From assembly GCA_947561395.2 (NCBI GenBank), contig OX387194.1, positions 31,754,036 to 31,818,035 of the forward strand: a stretch of DNA of 64,000 bases, read 5' to 3'. Numbering within the stretch: the first letter of the stretch is position 1; the number at the start of each line of letters is the position of its first letter. A model generated the notes under the pieces. The model saw nothing but the letters and a program-made list of their open reading frames with translations, searched no databases and had not been told where the DNA came from. Source of the stretch: Buxus sempervirens (lineage: Eukaryota; Streptophyta; Magnoliopsida; Buxales; Buxaceae). Made by a program: the position numbers and the translations under genes. Of this stretch, positions 23,771-35,320 are shown piece after piece.

Positions 23771-24692
23771 GAAACCTTTGGTTGGTTATTTTTATCAATC
23801 AAATCAAAACATTTGTGGGACACTTGGAAGCCCTAGAATATTCCAAGAAACCTTTGGTTGGTTATTTTTATCAATCAAATCAAACACATTTGTGGGACAC
23901 TTGGAAGCCCTAGAATATTCCAAGAAACCTTTGGTTGGTTATTTTATCAATTAAATCAAAGCATTTGTGGGACACTTGGAAGCCCTAGAATATTCCAAGA
24001 AACCTTTGGTTGGTTATTTTTATCAATCAAATCAAAGCATTTGTGGGACACTTGGAAGCCCTAGAATATTCCAAGAAACCTTTGGTTGGTTATTTTTATC
24101 AATCAAATCAAAACATTTGTGGGAGACTTGGAAGCCCTAGAATATTCCAAGAAACCTTTGGTTGGTTATTTTTATCAATCAAATCAAAACATTTGTGGGA
24201 GACTTGGAAGCCCTAGAATATTCCAAGAAACCTTTGGTTGGTTATTTTTATCAATCAAATCAAAACATTTGTGGGATACTTGGAAGCCCTAGAATATTCC
24301 AAGAAACCTTTGGTTGGTTATTTTTATCAATCAAATCAAAACATTTGTGGGATACTTGGAAGCCCTAGAATATTCCAAGAAACCTTTGGTTGGTTATTTT
24401 TATCAATCAAATCAAAACATTTGTGGGATACTTGGAAGCCCTAGAATATTCCAAGAAACCTTTGGTTGGTTATTTTTATCAATCAAATCAAAACATGTGT
24501 GGGACGCTTGGAAGCCCTAGAATATTCCATGAAAACTTTGGTTGGTTATTTTTATCAATCAAATCAAAAAAAAAAAGAATTTTGGGACCTTTGGAAGCCC
24601 TAGAATATTCCATAAAAACCTTGGTTGGTTATTTTTATCAATCAAAGCAAAAAAAAAAATTTCGGGACCCTTGGAAGCCTTAGAATATTCCA
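23771..24692 (+). repeat. 76-bp minisatellite upstream of gag, about 12 copies
   Basis: Units starting GAAACCTTTGGTTGG begin at 23,771, 23,847, 23,924, 23,999, 24,075, 24,151, 24,227, 24,303, 24,379, 24,455, 24,531 and 24,614. Most are 76 bp and nearly identical; the last two are longer and contain A runs. Since 76 is not a multiple of three, the many short open frames across it are artefacts. Tat/Ogre elements are known to carry such tandem arrays in their untranslated parts. Confidence 0.95.
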
Positions 24693-24906
24693 ACACAAAA
24701 TCAAAACAACAAAAAAAACAAAAAAAAAAATAAAAAATCTGGATTGGTGTTCACCTAACCTACTGGTTTACATATATAGGGGTGTGTTTCAAATTAAATG
24801 GAAGCTGACTTGTGTCTTTGTTTTTCTTATCCAGGTACATTTACTTTCAACCCAGGTGCACTTATTTGCAGTCATTGCTCCCGTGACCAGATCCAAAGCA
24901 AGAGCC

Positions 24907-27900
24907 ATGAATACTAAAGAGAACCAAGCCCAAGCTACTGTCCCCGCTCAGGACTTTACTCAGCTGCAGGAGCAAGTGGCCGGTCTGGCCAAAATGCTGG
25001 GAGATTTACTGGCGGCTCAGGCCCAGCAGGCCCAAGCCCAAAATCAGGCGTCGACTTCTCATCAAGCACCACCACCTCAGGCCTACATTCCACCTCCGGC
25101 TCAGCCCATGCCTGAGCCCATTTCTGAACCAGTCCCTGAACCCATTCTGATCAGGGAAAATATAGCGGAATCTGAGAAAGAACTGGAAAAAGAAAAGGCT
25201 AGGGATGAGATGGAAAAGAAAATGCTGCTGAGGATAGAAAGAATCCAGGCAGAGCTGAAGGAAATGAAGGGGGGAGGCAGCCATGCAGGCACCACCTTTG
25301 AGGACCTGTGCATGTACCCGGATGTATGTCTACCGGCTAAGTTCAGGTGCCCAGACTTCGACAAATTTGATGGCACGGGCTGCCCATTAAGCCATTTGAA
25401 ACTATACTGCGGGGCCCTATGCCAATTTGGCCGGGAAGATGGCATACTGATCCAGCTCTTCCAGAGGAGTCTGACCGGGTCAGCCCTTCGGTGGTTCGCT
25501 ACAGTGGACCATGGAAGGATTAGGAGGTGGAAGGACCTAGCCGACGCTTTCCTGGACCAATACAAGTTCAACTCTGAGATCGTGCCGGACCGGTACGACA
25601 TGATGAGGATGACAAAGGGGAAAGATGAACCAGTACGGCAGTACGCCAAGAGATGGAGAGAGGCCGCCTCCCAGGTCAGGCCACCTATGCAAGAGCCGGA
25701 GATGATCTCCACATTTATGGGCACACTGGGCCAGCCATTCTACAACCATCTGGTGGGTCAGATGACCACCAACTTTGCTGCCCTGGTACAAGTGGCGGAC
25801 CGGATTGAGGAAGGGGTCAGGTCAGGAAGGCTGATAGACTACTCTACTCTGACTGGGCAGTCTGATTCCTCTGCCTCCATGGCCCAGAAGAAAGGGGCCG
25901 GATTTAAAAAGACGGGGGCCCGAAAAGAAGGGGAGGTGAACCTAGTCCAGGCTCCTCCAGCCAAGAAGCCACTTCATGTGAACATCTCGGCACCCCAACA
26001 GGCCCAGCAGGCCCAGCAGTCGTACCAGACCCCGCTGAATGTCAACTTCTCTCCCTCTGTGCCAGCTAACATAAGGAGGACTTTTTCCAAGGAAGAGAGG
26101 GAGGCTTGGTTCGCAGCAAGGAAGAACCGAGTCTTCACTCCTCTCCCGATATCTCTGTCCCAACTACTGCCAACCCTGCTGAAAGGGGAATACTTGACTC
26201 TGAAGGAGCCTAACCCAAATGCCCCGAAGGGGAGGAATTTTGATCCGGCAGCCACCTGTGACTTCCACATGGGTGCACCAGGGCACTCTACAGATAACTG
26301 TTGGGTATTGAAGCATGTGGTCCAGGACCTGTTGGACCAGAAGGCTTTGGTCTTTAACACTGCTGCACCCGCCCCATCGGGAAATGATATTGGGCAGAAC
26401 CCTCTGCCGTACCACAATGGGGCAGGCCCATCCAACTCCATCACAGCCATATCCACCACGAGAAGGGCCTTTGACCCATCTCAGCTTATAGCCCCCATGG
26501 GGACTACAGTCCAGGTCCGATTTTTCCCAGAAGAGGAAGAAGAGGAGATCAACATGGTCTCCCAAAAAAACAATACAGCTGCTGAGGACATAAGTTCCTC
26601 TTTAAACTGGGTCTCATCTCTTATGACCCAGATGAATACTGCAAGGCCCACGTTGGTCTTCAATTGCAGTCCACCCACTTATTCCCCATCCAAGCCGTCT
26701 AAGGCTCCACTGGTCATCAACCTTGACCCCACCACTGCTTCCATCACTTCTTCTGTCCCCCCGAAATCTAAACTTCAGCCCTTGGTTGTAAATGTGCAGC
26801 CAGCCCAAACTATCCCTAAACCGGCCCATACATCCCGGTCCAAACTCCAGCCACTAGTGGTTAACATCCCTAAACTAGCCTATTCTGAGGCCGCTGTACC
26901 ATGGAATTACAGCGAGGGAATCACGGCTACGGTTCCAGTGGTCAAGGACCAGAACCAGGAGGAGGTGAACCTCATGACGAGGTCGGGGAGATGTGCGACA
27001 GAAGCAGAAAAAGAAAAAATAGAAAAAGAAAATGAAAAAAGAAAACAAAAAGGAAAAAATAAAGTGGGAGAAGACACCCCCCAGGGTGCAGAAAATGAAG
27101 CAGCCGATCTCATAAAAATAATAAAGAAAAGTGAATTCAATCTTGTGGATCAACTGAACAAGGTCCCAGCCCAGATTTCAATACTGGGTCTTTTGCTGAA
27201 TTCTGAAAAGCACAGGGATGCATTGTTAAGGGTGCTACAGAGTGCACACGTATCCCAGACCATTGATCCAGACCAGCTTGGCAAAATGGTTGGTCAAATC
27301 TTGTCACATAATGTGATAAGTTTCTCAGAGGGTGAGATCAGCCCAGGTGGGTGTTATCATGTGGACCCTTTGCACATCACTGTGCTTTGTAAGGGCTGCA
27401 TGATTGCACGGGTTTTAATTGACAACGGGTCAGCGTTAAACGTTTGCCCGTTAATCACTTTTACCAAGCTGGGTCTGGACCAGTCAAGGATCAAACGAAA
27501 TGGGCGGATACTGAAGGCTTTGGATAGCTCCAAGACCCACTCCTTAGGGGAGATTGAACTGCCGGTCACAATTGGGCCGAATATCTTTAACATCACATTT
27601 GAGGTGATGGATATACCCCCAGCTTTCAATCTGCTCCTAGGAAAGCCGTGGATACATTCGGCTAGGGCAATACCATCCACGCTCCACCAGAGGGTGAAAT
27701 ATATAAGAGGGCAAAGGGTGATAACATTCCTAGCCGAAAACTTGGTGCCGCCCATCGTGTCACCTGATGTACCCTTAATCAATGTGGACCTAACTGTCGA
27801 CAAGATTGCATTCCACTCATTTCAATTTGAGGCGGTCAATTACATACCTGGGGGGTGTGAGAAAAAGAAGGAAAAGGGGACCACTGCAGAAAAAATGGTC

Positions 27901-28125
27901 AAGAAAGTGATGGAGAAATACCACTTTCACCCGGGGAAAGGCCTGGGGATCAATCTGCAGGGGATGGTGGAGCCAATCACGGCTAAGAAACTGATTCCCA
28001 AGGTAGGGTTGGGCTTCAAGCCCAGAGGCTGGAGAAGAATGAAACATGAAGAAGGGGAGAGCAGGAGCAGAGGAAAACTCCCGCATCTGAGGGTGAACTT
28101 CCCAAAACCCTCCTATATAATCTAA
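24907..28125 (+). mobile_element. Tat gag and protease region
   Basis: Likely gag start is ATG at 24,907 (MNTKENQAQA), after candidate splice acceptors (TTATCCAG, TTTGCAG) at 24,835-24,880. Early residues are glutamine-rich (AAQAQQAQAQNQ), then a charged coiled stretch. The capsid block FDGTGCPLSHLKLYCGAL-F...LRWFATVDHGRIRRWKDL lies at about 25,350-25,800. A CDFHMGAPGHSTDNC zinc-knuckle-like motif is near 26,260. The protease lies near 27,370-27,720 with ARVLIDNGSALNVCP (aspartate active-site type). A G-patch-like GKGLGINLQGM segment closes the region near 27,940. Gag builds the particle; protease trims the polyprotein. Confidence 0.85.
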
Positions 28126-31100
28126 ATTTCTCCTCCCATGAACCAGTCCGAGTCTCCTTACCGAAACATTAACCCATTTCAAAAACCTTTTGTTTCGGCC
28201 CTGCAACCCTACAACCCATCTCCAATACTGGAAGCAGTGGATGGGCCTGGGCCACAACCAGAGCAGCGGACAGACTTCTCTGAGGATATTGGGGCCTTTT
28301 TCGCCATGACTGAAGGCGAAAAGACTGATGGTGACATGGACCTGCCGTTCATTGACTGGACCGCAGTGAAGATTCCAGAAGAGGTCATTTCTGGATTGGG
28401 CCCCGTAGCAGAAAAGGGCAGTACCCACCCGGTGATGATGGCATCGGATGCTGGGCTTGAGGAGCAGGCTTTCCCCATTTCCCCTGCTCCCCAAAATTTT
28501 GTAATGAACAATTGGGAGGAAACTCCCCTTACCTTTGAAGCGGCGTTAGTTCGGCAAACTGACGCGGCTTCCAAAAAAAAACTCCAATAGTGGAATGCCA
28601 TTTCCCTGAAGGTTCTAATGGGCCTTCGTCTTCAGGGGAATTATGTTTAGAAGGCCCACAAAAAACCCAAAAAGATTTTTCTATTTTTTCTAGAAAATTT
28701 AAATTTTTCAAAAAGGTCCAAACCATTTATGAGCCATATAATCAGACCGAATTGGACCAGGTTGAATATGACTTCGACTTCGAGCTCGACTTTGACCTTA
28801 TGGGGATCGAAGAAGAGATCGAGGCCGAAGAAGAAGACGTTCCAAAAGAAATTGAATACCAATTGGAACGTCATGAAAAGGGGGTCCAACCTAATATTGA
28901 GGAGACCATATCCATAAATCTTGGGACCAAAGAGGACCCAAAAATTGTGAAAATCGGGTCATGCTTGTCTGATGTGCAGAAAAATGAAATGTCACAGTTC
29001 TTGGCAGATTACAAGGATGTGTTTGCTTGGTCATATCGGGACATGCCGGGGTTGGACACTGACATGGTGGTGCACAAGTTGCCAATTTTGCCAGGGGTTA
29101 AGCCGATTAAGCAGAAGCTGAGAAGATTGAAGCCTGAATGGACCTTGAGGGTCAAGGACGAAGTGGTCAAACAATTTCAAGCCGGATTTTTGGCAGTCTC
29201 TACATACCCAGAGTGGCTCGCAAACATAGTGCCAGTACCAAACAAGGACGGGAAGGTCCGAATGTGCGTGGATTATAGAGACTTGAACAAGGCAAGCCCA
29301 AAGGACGATTTTCCGCTTCAACACATCGACATTCTGGTCGATAATACTGCGGTACACAGCCTGTTCTCTTTCATGGATGGGTTCTCGGGGTACAATCAAA
29401 TCAAGATGGCTAAGGAGGATCAGGAGAAAACAGCATTTATCACACCTTGGGGCACATTCCACTATACAGTCATGCCATTTGGGCTTAAAAACGCTGGGGC
29501 AACATACCAGCGGGCCATGACTGCACTATTCCATGACATGATCCACAAGGAGATGGAGGTCTATGTGGACGATATGATTACCAAATCATGCAAAGAGGAG
29601 GACCACTTGATCAATCTGAAGAAAGTGTTTGATCGGCTCAGGAAGTACAGTCTACGGCTTAACCCGGCTAAGTGCGTCTTTGGGGCTACATCAGGGAAAT
29701 TACTGGGGTTTATAGTGAGCCGAAGAGGAATCGAAATTGACCCGGCAAAAGCCAAGGCCATAATTGAAATGCTAGCACCCAGAACTGAGAAGGAGGTTCG
29801 TGGTTTTCTCGGGAGAATTCAATACATAAGCCGGTTCATAGCACAGCTCACTGCTATCTGTGAACCAATTTTCAAACTTTTGAGGAAAGATAACCCGACG
29901 GTCTGGAATGAGCACTGCCAGCAGGCATTTGACACAATAAAGAGGTATTTGCTGAACCACCTGTGCTAGTGCCACCAACTCCAGGAAGACCACTGATCCT
30001 GTACTTGTTAGTGTTGGAAACGTCAATGGGATGTGTCTTGGGGCAACATGATGAGACTGGTAGAAAAGAAAGGGCAATTTACTATCTGAGTAAAAAATTC
30101 ACGGAATATGAAGCCAAATACTCACCATTGGAAAAGACTTGTTGTGCTCTAGTGTGGGCCACTCAGAGGCTAAGGCATTATTTCCTTAGTCACTCCACAC
30201 TATTGATATCCCGGATGGACCCGCTGAAGTATTTATTTGAGAAACCGGCACTGACTGGCAGGACGGCAAAGTGGCAACTGCTACTGTCCGAGTTTGACCT
30301 CACATACATCACCCAGAAGGCGATCAAGGGTCAAGCCATAGCTGATCACCTGGCTACACATCCTCTACCAGAATATCAACCCTTGAAGACCAACTTTCCA
30401 GATGAGGCAATTCTGTACACTGAAGAGGAGGACAGTGAGAGTTCTTGGCAGATGTTCTTTGATGGGGTCGCCAATATGAATGGGAACGGAATAGGGGCAG
30501 TCTTGGTTAAACCAGATGGTTCACACATCCCGATTGCAGTAAAGCTGAGATTCCAGTGCACCAATAACATAGCAGAATATGAGGCATGCATAATTGGATT
30601 GCAAGCAGCCATGGATCATGGAGTAGATGAACTTGACGTATACGGGGATTCGAGTCTTATCATCTTCCAAACAACTGGGGAGTGGAAAACCAAGGATCAC
30701 AAATTGATCCCCTATCACCAGTATTTGGAAGAAATAAGCACAAATTTCACTCGAATTTCCTTCAACTATATGCCAAGGGCCAAGAATCAGTTCGCAGATG
30801 CTCTAGCAACCTTGGCTTCAATGGTCAGCATACCAGAAGGAGTAGACATCAGACCGCTGGAAATTGAGGTTAGAGATGAACCGGCTTACTGTCTCGTTCT
30901 AGAGGGAGCACCAGAAGAAGAAGCACCATGGTTTCAAGATATCAAGAATTTCTTGAATAATCGGAGTCTGCCAGAAAATGCCACTGCTACTGAGAAGAGG
31001 ACAATACAGAGATTGGCTGGTCAATTTCTACTAAGTGGTGGACATGTGTACAAGAGGTCGCATAACGATATTCTGCTAAGATGTGTTGCCAAGGCTGAAT

Positions 31101-32180
31101 CAGAAAGGCTGATCGAGACCGTACATGGAGGAGTCTGTGGGCCCCATATGAGTGGGCACATGCTGGCTAAGAAGATCTTGAGGTTGGGATATTACTCGAC
31201 GACCATGGAACATGATTGCTGTATACATGTCAGGAGGTGCCACCAATGTCAGATATATGCAGATAACAAGCATGCACCCCCAGGTGAGCTGCACAACATG
31301 ACATCACCCTGGCCCTTCTCTATGTGGGGCATAGATGTCATCGGCATGATCTCCCCTAAGGCATCGAATGGACATAGATTCATCCTGGTGGCGATTGACT
31401 ATTTCACTAAGTGGGTGGAAGCAGCTTCATATGCGAACATCACAAGCAACCATGTTATTAAATTTTTGAAGCACAATATCATTTGTCGCTATGGACTGCC
31501 AAGTGCCATAGTATCAGACAACGCTTCAAATATTAAGAACAAGGACATGAAGAAGATGTGTGAGCAGTTTCAGATCATCCACCACAAGTCAGCTCCATAC
31601 AGGCCAAAAATGAACGGGGCAGTAGAAGCAGCAAATAAGAATATAAAGAAAATCATTCAAAAGATGGTAGTAAGTTACAAGGATTGGCACGAAATGCTGC
31701 CACTTGCTCTACATGCCTACAGAACCTCGATCCGGACCTCAACTGGGGCAACCCCGTACTCCCTAGTCTATGAGATGGAAGCAGTCTTGCCCGTAGAAGT
31801 AGAGATCCCCTCACTCCGAGTGCTCATGGAAGCAGAACTAGAAGAAGTCGAATGGGTCCAGTCGAGACATGATCAACTTAACCTGATAGAAGAAAAGCGG
31901 TTGAAAGCGCTTTGCCATGGACAATTGTACCAGAAGAGAATGGCCTGGGCTTACAATAAGAAAGTGAGGCCCAGAACTTTCCAAGAAGGAAACTTAGTGC
32001 TAAAGAAAATCTTACCATTTTTGGAAGATCCTCGTGGTAAGTTCAAGCCCAATTAGGAAGGCCCATATGTCGTCAAGAAAGTCCTGTCAGGGGGTGCACT
32101 CATCTTAGCAGAAATGGATGGGTCAGATTTTCCTGAGCCCATTAACTCTGATGCGGTAAAAAGGTATTTTCCTTGAGTGA
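28126..32180 (+). mobile_element. Tat pol region: RT, two RNase H domains, integrase
   Basis: A spacer (28,138-28,900) is followed by RT at about 29,020-29,760 with VRMCVDYRDLNKASPKDDFPL and EVYVDDMI (catalytic YVDD). A first RNase H, EAKYSPLEKTCCALVWATQ, lies near 30,110, and a second, archaeal-type one at about 30,430-30,830 (FDGVANMNGNGIGAV, NNIAEYEACIIGL, GDSSLI). The integrase lies at about 31,210-32,050: zinc-finger half HVRRCHQCQ, then the DDE core (GIDVIGMI, DNASN, MNGAVEAANK). A dual RNase H is typical of the Tat lineage. The region holds a few breaks and is called a recent fossil; no single product is proposed. Confidence 0.85.
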
Positions 32181-33173
32181 ATATTTCTAGGAAATGATCC
32201 GAGGCCATTTTTCTTTATTTCCTTCAAAAATTTTAATCCCTAGTCTAGCCAAGTTGAGCCGGTTCGTTTCTTTGATAAACCCAAACCGGATTTACAGTCT
32301 TAAATTGGGGCAAAACAAATTGGGGCAAAGTAAGGAAAGAAAAATAAAAAGAGAGGAAAAGCAATGGAAATGGCAAATGAAAGCCAAGTGTGAAAAAAAA
32401 ATGCAAAAAATGCAATTTGGGGGAAAAGGGTTAAATTTATCGTGACTGTAAATCCGGTTGACCTATTTCCGCACTTGAAAATTTTTGGGCCTTCAATACC
32501 CTTTCTTTCATAAATTGAGCCTAGCCTTTATTTCGTCCTATTTTTTAAGCCCTCGGTGATCTTAGCTTGTTCATTCAAATATCAGAGTAAGATGGGTGAT
32601 GACGGAATTCAGAAGCCAGCCCTAGTGAAAACCGTAACTGGCGCTAGGGGCAATATTGGCAAAAAGGCAAAAAAGGCAAAAAGAAAAAAATAAGAAAAAT
32701 GAAAGAAAATCATAGGTTGAGTTGATCATGGGGATCTAAGCCTTAAGCAAAGTTGGCATGAGCAGAATGGGGCAGTTTTGGCATTTGGGAATGACTCTAA
32801 GATGGACGGTTCTGATCCCTCAGTATTTTGTGGACTACCCTTTTCATTATTTAACCTGGTTTTAATTCCTTTAATTATAGGTGATTAAGTGCATGGACCA
32901 AATTTCAAAAAAAAATACAAAAAAAATATAAAAAGGAAAAATTATACTTTGGCCAGTGATGACAAATCAAATACTTTTCATAAAACCTTTGTTTTTACAA
33001 GCATCTGAGTATTCTGAGGCCAATAATATAAAAATTTTATTTTGAATTAGATCCTTTGTCTTTCCACTATTGGAGTTTGCTTGGGTACAAAGGTAGAAAA
33101 AAAATAATAATGCAGGAAATAAAGCTAATCTCTAATCTCCTAGCCGCTCCTCAAGCTCCCGAATCCGAGCTGC
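32181..33173 (+). other. Spacer between pol and antisense genes
   Basis: Non-coding, rich in A/G words such as GGCAAAAAGG. Nothing recognised. It is also the 3' flank of antisense gene A. Confidence 0.5.
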
Positions 33174-34809
33174 CTAAGCTACAATGACTCTTGAAGCCCC
33201 CTCTGCAGCGGGATCACTCAGGAAGGAAATGACCTCATCTGAAAGGGCCTGCTTGATCCTCATACTCCTGAGGCTGGCCAAAGTAGCCTGGTACTTCTGC
33301 CGGATCATACGGACCTCGAAGCAACGGGCCTGCCTCTGCTCCTCCAGCTTCTCTTCCACGGCAATACGGCGTGAGATCTGCTCCTCAAGCTGCCTCTCCA
33401 AATAAGTGCCCTGTATCCTGAGCTCCTGGGCCTCCCGTACCCATATCTGCTGAAGCCGCTTATGAGAAGCCCGCTCAGACTCTAGAATGTCCTCATAGGT
33501 GGGAGCCAAGACTACAGGAGGATCTTCGGGTACCGGGACCTGAGTCTGTATCTGTTCCTTGATCCAGAAGAGATAATCCTTCACATGGGCTTCTGAGAAG
33601 ACTGGACCATGCATGAAGCGGACATAGGACCACTCCTTCATCAACCAGGCATTCAGCTTCATAGAAAGGGGCCCAAGACGATCCTCATATCCACATGGGA
33701 TGATAATCCCCTGGGTCGCACGGAACTGACGAAGGACCCGCAGAGGAAGATACAACACTGCATGCTTCAGGCCCGCTAGGATCAAAAAGTTGCGGTCACG
33801 GAAGCTAATCACGGTCGCTGCGTTGGGCTGATAAGTGCTAGGCCATCTCACCTGGTCCTCCTGAAGTGAGCCCAAGAAAGTGAACCAGCCCTGTTTGCCC
33901 CCTGGAATATTGGGGCACCCCCTGTTGCTCATCAACAAGGGGACTTTTAGACTCGGGAAGAAGTGTCGATTAATCTCTTCAATCTGGCTCAAATGATCAA
34001 GTAACCAAAGCTGCAAAGGAGAAGGGATATTTCAGTATATTGTAAAAAAAAAAAAAAAAAGCCAAAAAGCAAGAAAAAAAAAAAGAAATTTTTTTTTTTA
34101 CCTGCAGGATCTGGGCACATGCTAAGAAGCGTTTTGACTTCCTGTTGTAGCAGTCGGTCAATGCCTGATACATCCCAGCCAAAATCATGGGGGCCAACCT
34201 CTCCCGCTCCCTAACCTGGCATATCACTGAAATCAAGGCCAAGTCCACCTCATCATCATCCCGTGGGAAAAGCAACTGATTGACCACTATCAGGGTCAAG
34301 GCGTTGAACCGGGCCTCCTTATCTTCCCCCCTCAAAAGCTTCTCAGTCAAAAAAGCCTTAGATAGGGTCAAAAGGGTGTCAGAATCCCCCAAGTCCTTCT
34401 TCCCTATGCCCAAAAAAGTAGAAGCTTCCTTCTTGTAACTGGGCCTAAGAGGTGGATTCACCACCTTCTCATCAAACCTCAAGCCCAAGATAGTTTCCAC
34501 CTCCTCAATGGTTGGGGTCATCTCATGGGTCCCAAAACGGAACAAGTTGAGGTCAGGAACCCAATGACCAATCATGGCCTCTATAATCTCCCACCTGAAG
34601 GGAACTTTGGGAATGAGCAGGGTATGGCCTAGATTAGTAGAACCCCATCTCCTCTCCTCATCTAGGGTCATAGAGTTAACCCACCTTGTGTAAAAGGAAT
34701 CCACGGGGTTGTACCTAGTAAGATTTGGGGGTTTTGATCTAAAAGGTTGTTTTGCAGGGGAGGCAGTGTGGACAGACAATAATGGGGCAGAAGATGATCC
34801 GGATTCCAT
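33174..34809 (-). mobile_element. Antisense gene A of the Tat element, PMD-like
   Basis: Two long open segments on the minus strand, about 34,809-34,100 and 34,014-33,174, are separated by a T/A-rich gap of about 90 bp with consensus intron edges (CAG|GTAAAA ... TTTGCAG|). The likely start is ATG at 34,809 (MESGSSSAP). The first segment has the block HWVPDLNLFRFG-EMTPTIEEVETILGL, characteristic of plant-mobile-domain (PMD) and related transposon proteins; the second carries FPSLKVPLL and a Glu/Arg/Gln-rich coiled coil to the end. A TATA box (34,921-34,927, minus) and five palindromes lie just upstream. Its role is unknown; PMD proteins of the MAIN/MAIL1 group act in silencing and genome stability. 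It looks whole. Confidence 0.7.
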
Positions 34810-34920
34810 TGGATGTGATGGGAGCAAGCTAGAACTCAAGAGAAGGAGGAAAAAGGCGAAAAAGGGGGTTTCTAAACTCAAAAACTCGTAAAAAATGCTC
34901 AAATCCCGAGGCTGGTTGCA

Positions 34921-34927
34921 TTTATAG
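34921..34927 (-). promoter_or_regulatory. TATA box of antisense gene A
   Basis: Minus-strand TATAAAT, about 110 bp upstream of the likely ATG and directly next to palindrome cluster 3. Confidence 0.5.
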
Positions 34928-34938
34928 CATCTTTTAAT

Positions 34939-35120
34939 GTATCCGGTAACTCAGACCGGATACAAAAGGGTTTATTAATATCCGGTTAAGTATACCGGAT
35001 ACAAAAGAGGCTATGAGTATCCGGTATAAGTATACCGGATACAAAAGAGGCTATGAGTATCCGGTATATTATACCGGATACAAAGACCAATCAATGTATC
35101 CGGTATGTCAGACCGGATAC
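34939..35120. repeat. Palindrome cluster 3 (upstream of gene A), five copies
   Basis: Copies start at 34,939, 34,978, 35,017, 35,057 and 35,096 (steps 39, 39, 40, 39). Inner arms here include GTATAAGTATAC and GTATATTATAC. The cluster occupies the promoter position of the antisense gene. Confidence 0.95.
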
Positions 35121-35320
35121 AAAGAAAAACAGCAAAAAAAGAGCCAAGGATGAAAAATCTGAATTTTTTACCTGTTTTACCTGTGTACAAGTCATAATTG
35201 CATAAATTTAAAAACAAAAGATGTGCAAGACAGGAGAGAATGAATCAAAGTTTTTTTCATATATATATGCAAGTTTTTGTACAATGATAATGGAAAAGAC
35301 ATAGAAATCCTAATCTACTG

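Noticed and set aside
23771-24692. CRISPR-like array of regular repeats
   Set aside because: Units are contiguous with no unique spacers, and the context is a plant retrotransposon leader. It is a minisatellite.
25101-25724. 207-codon minus-strand frame opposite gag
   Set aside because: Shadow of the gag reading frame; no start context, domain or promoter.
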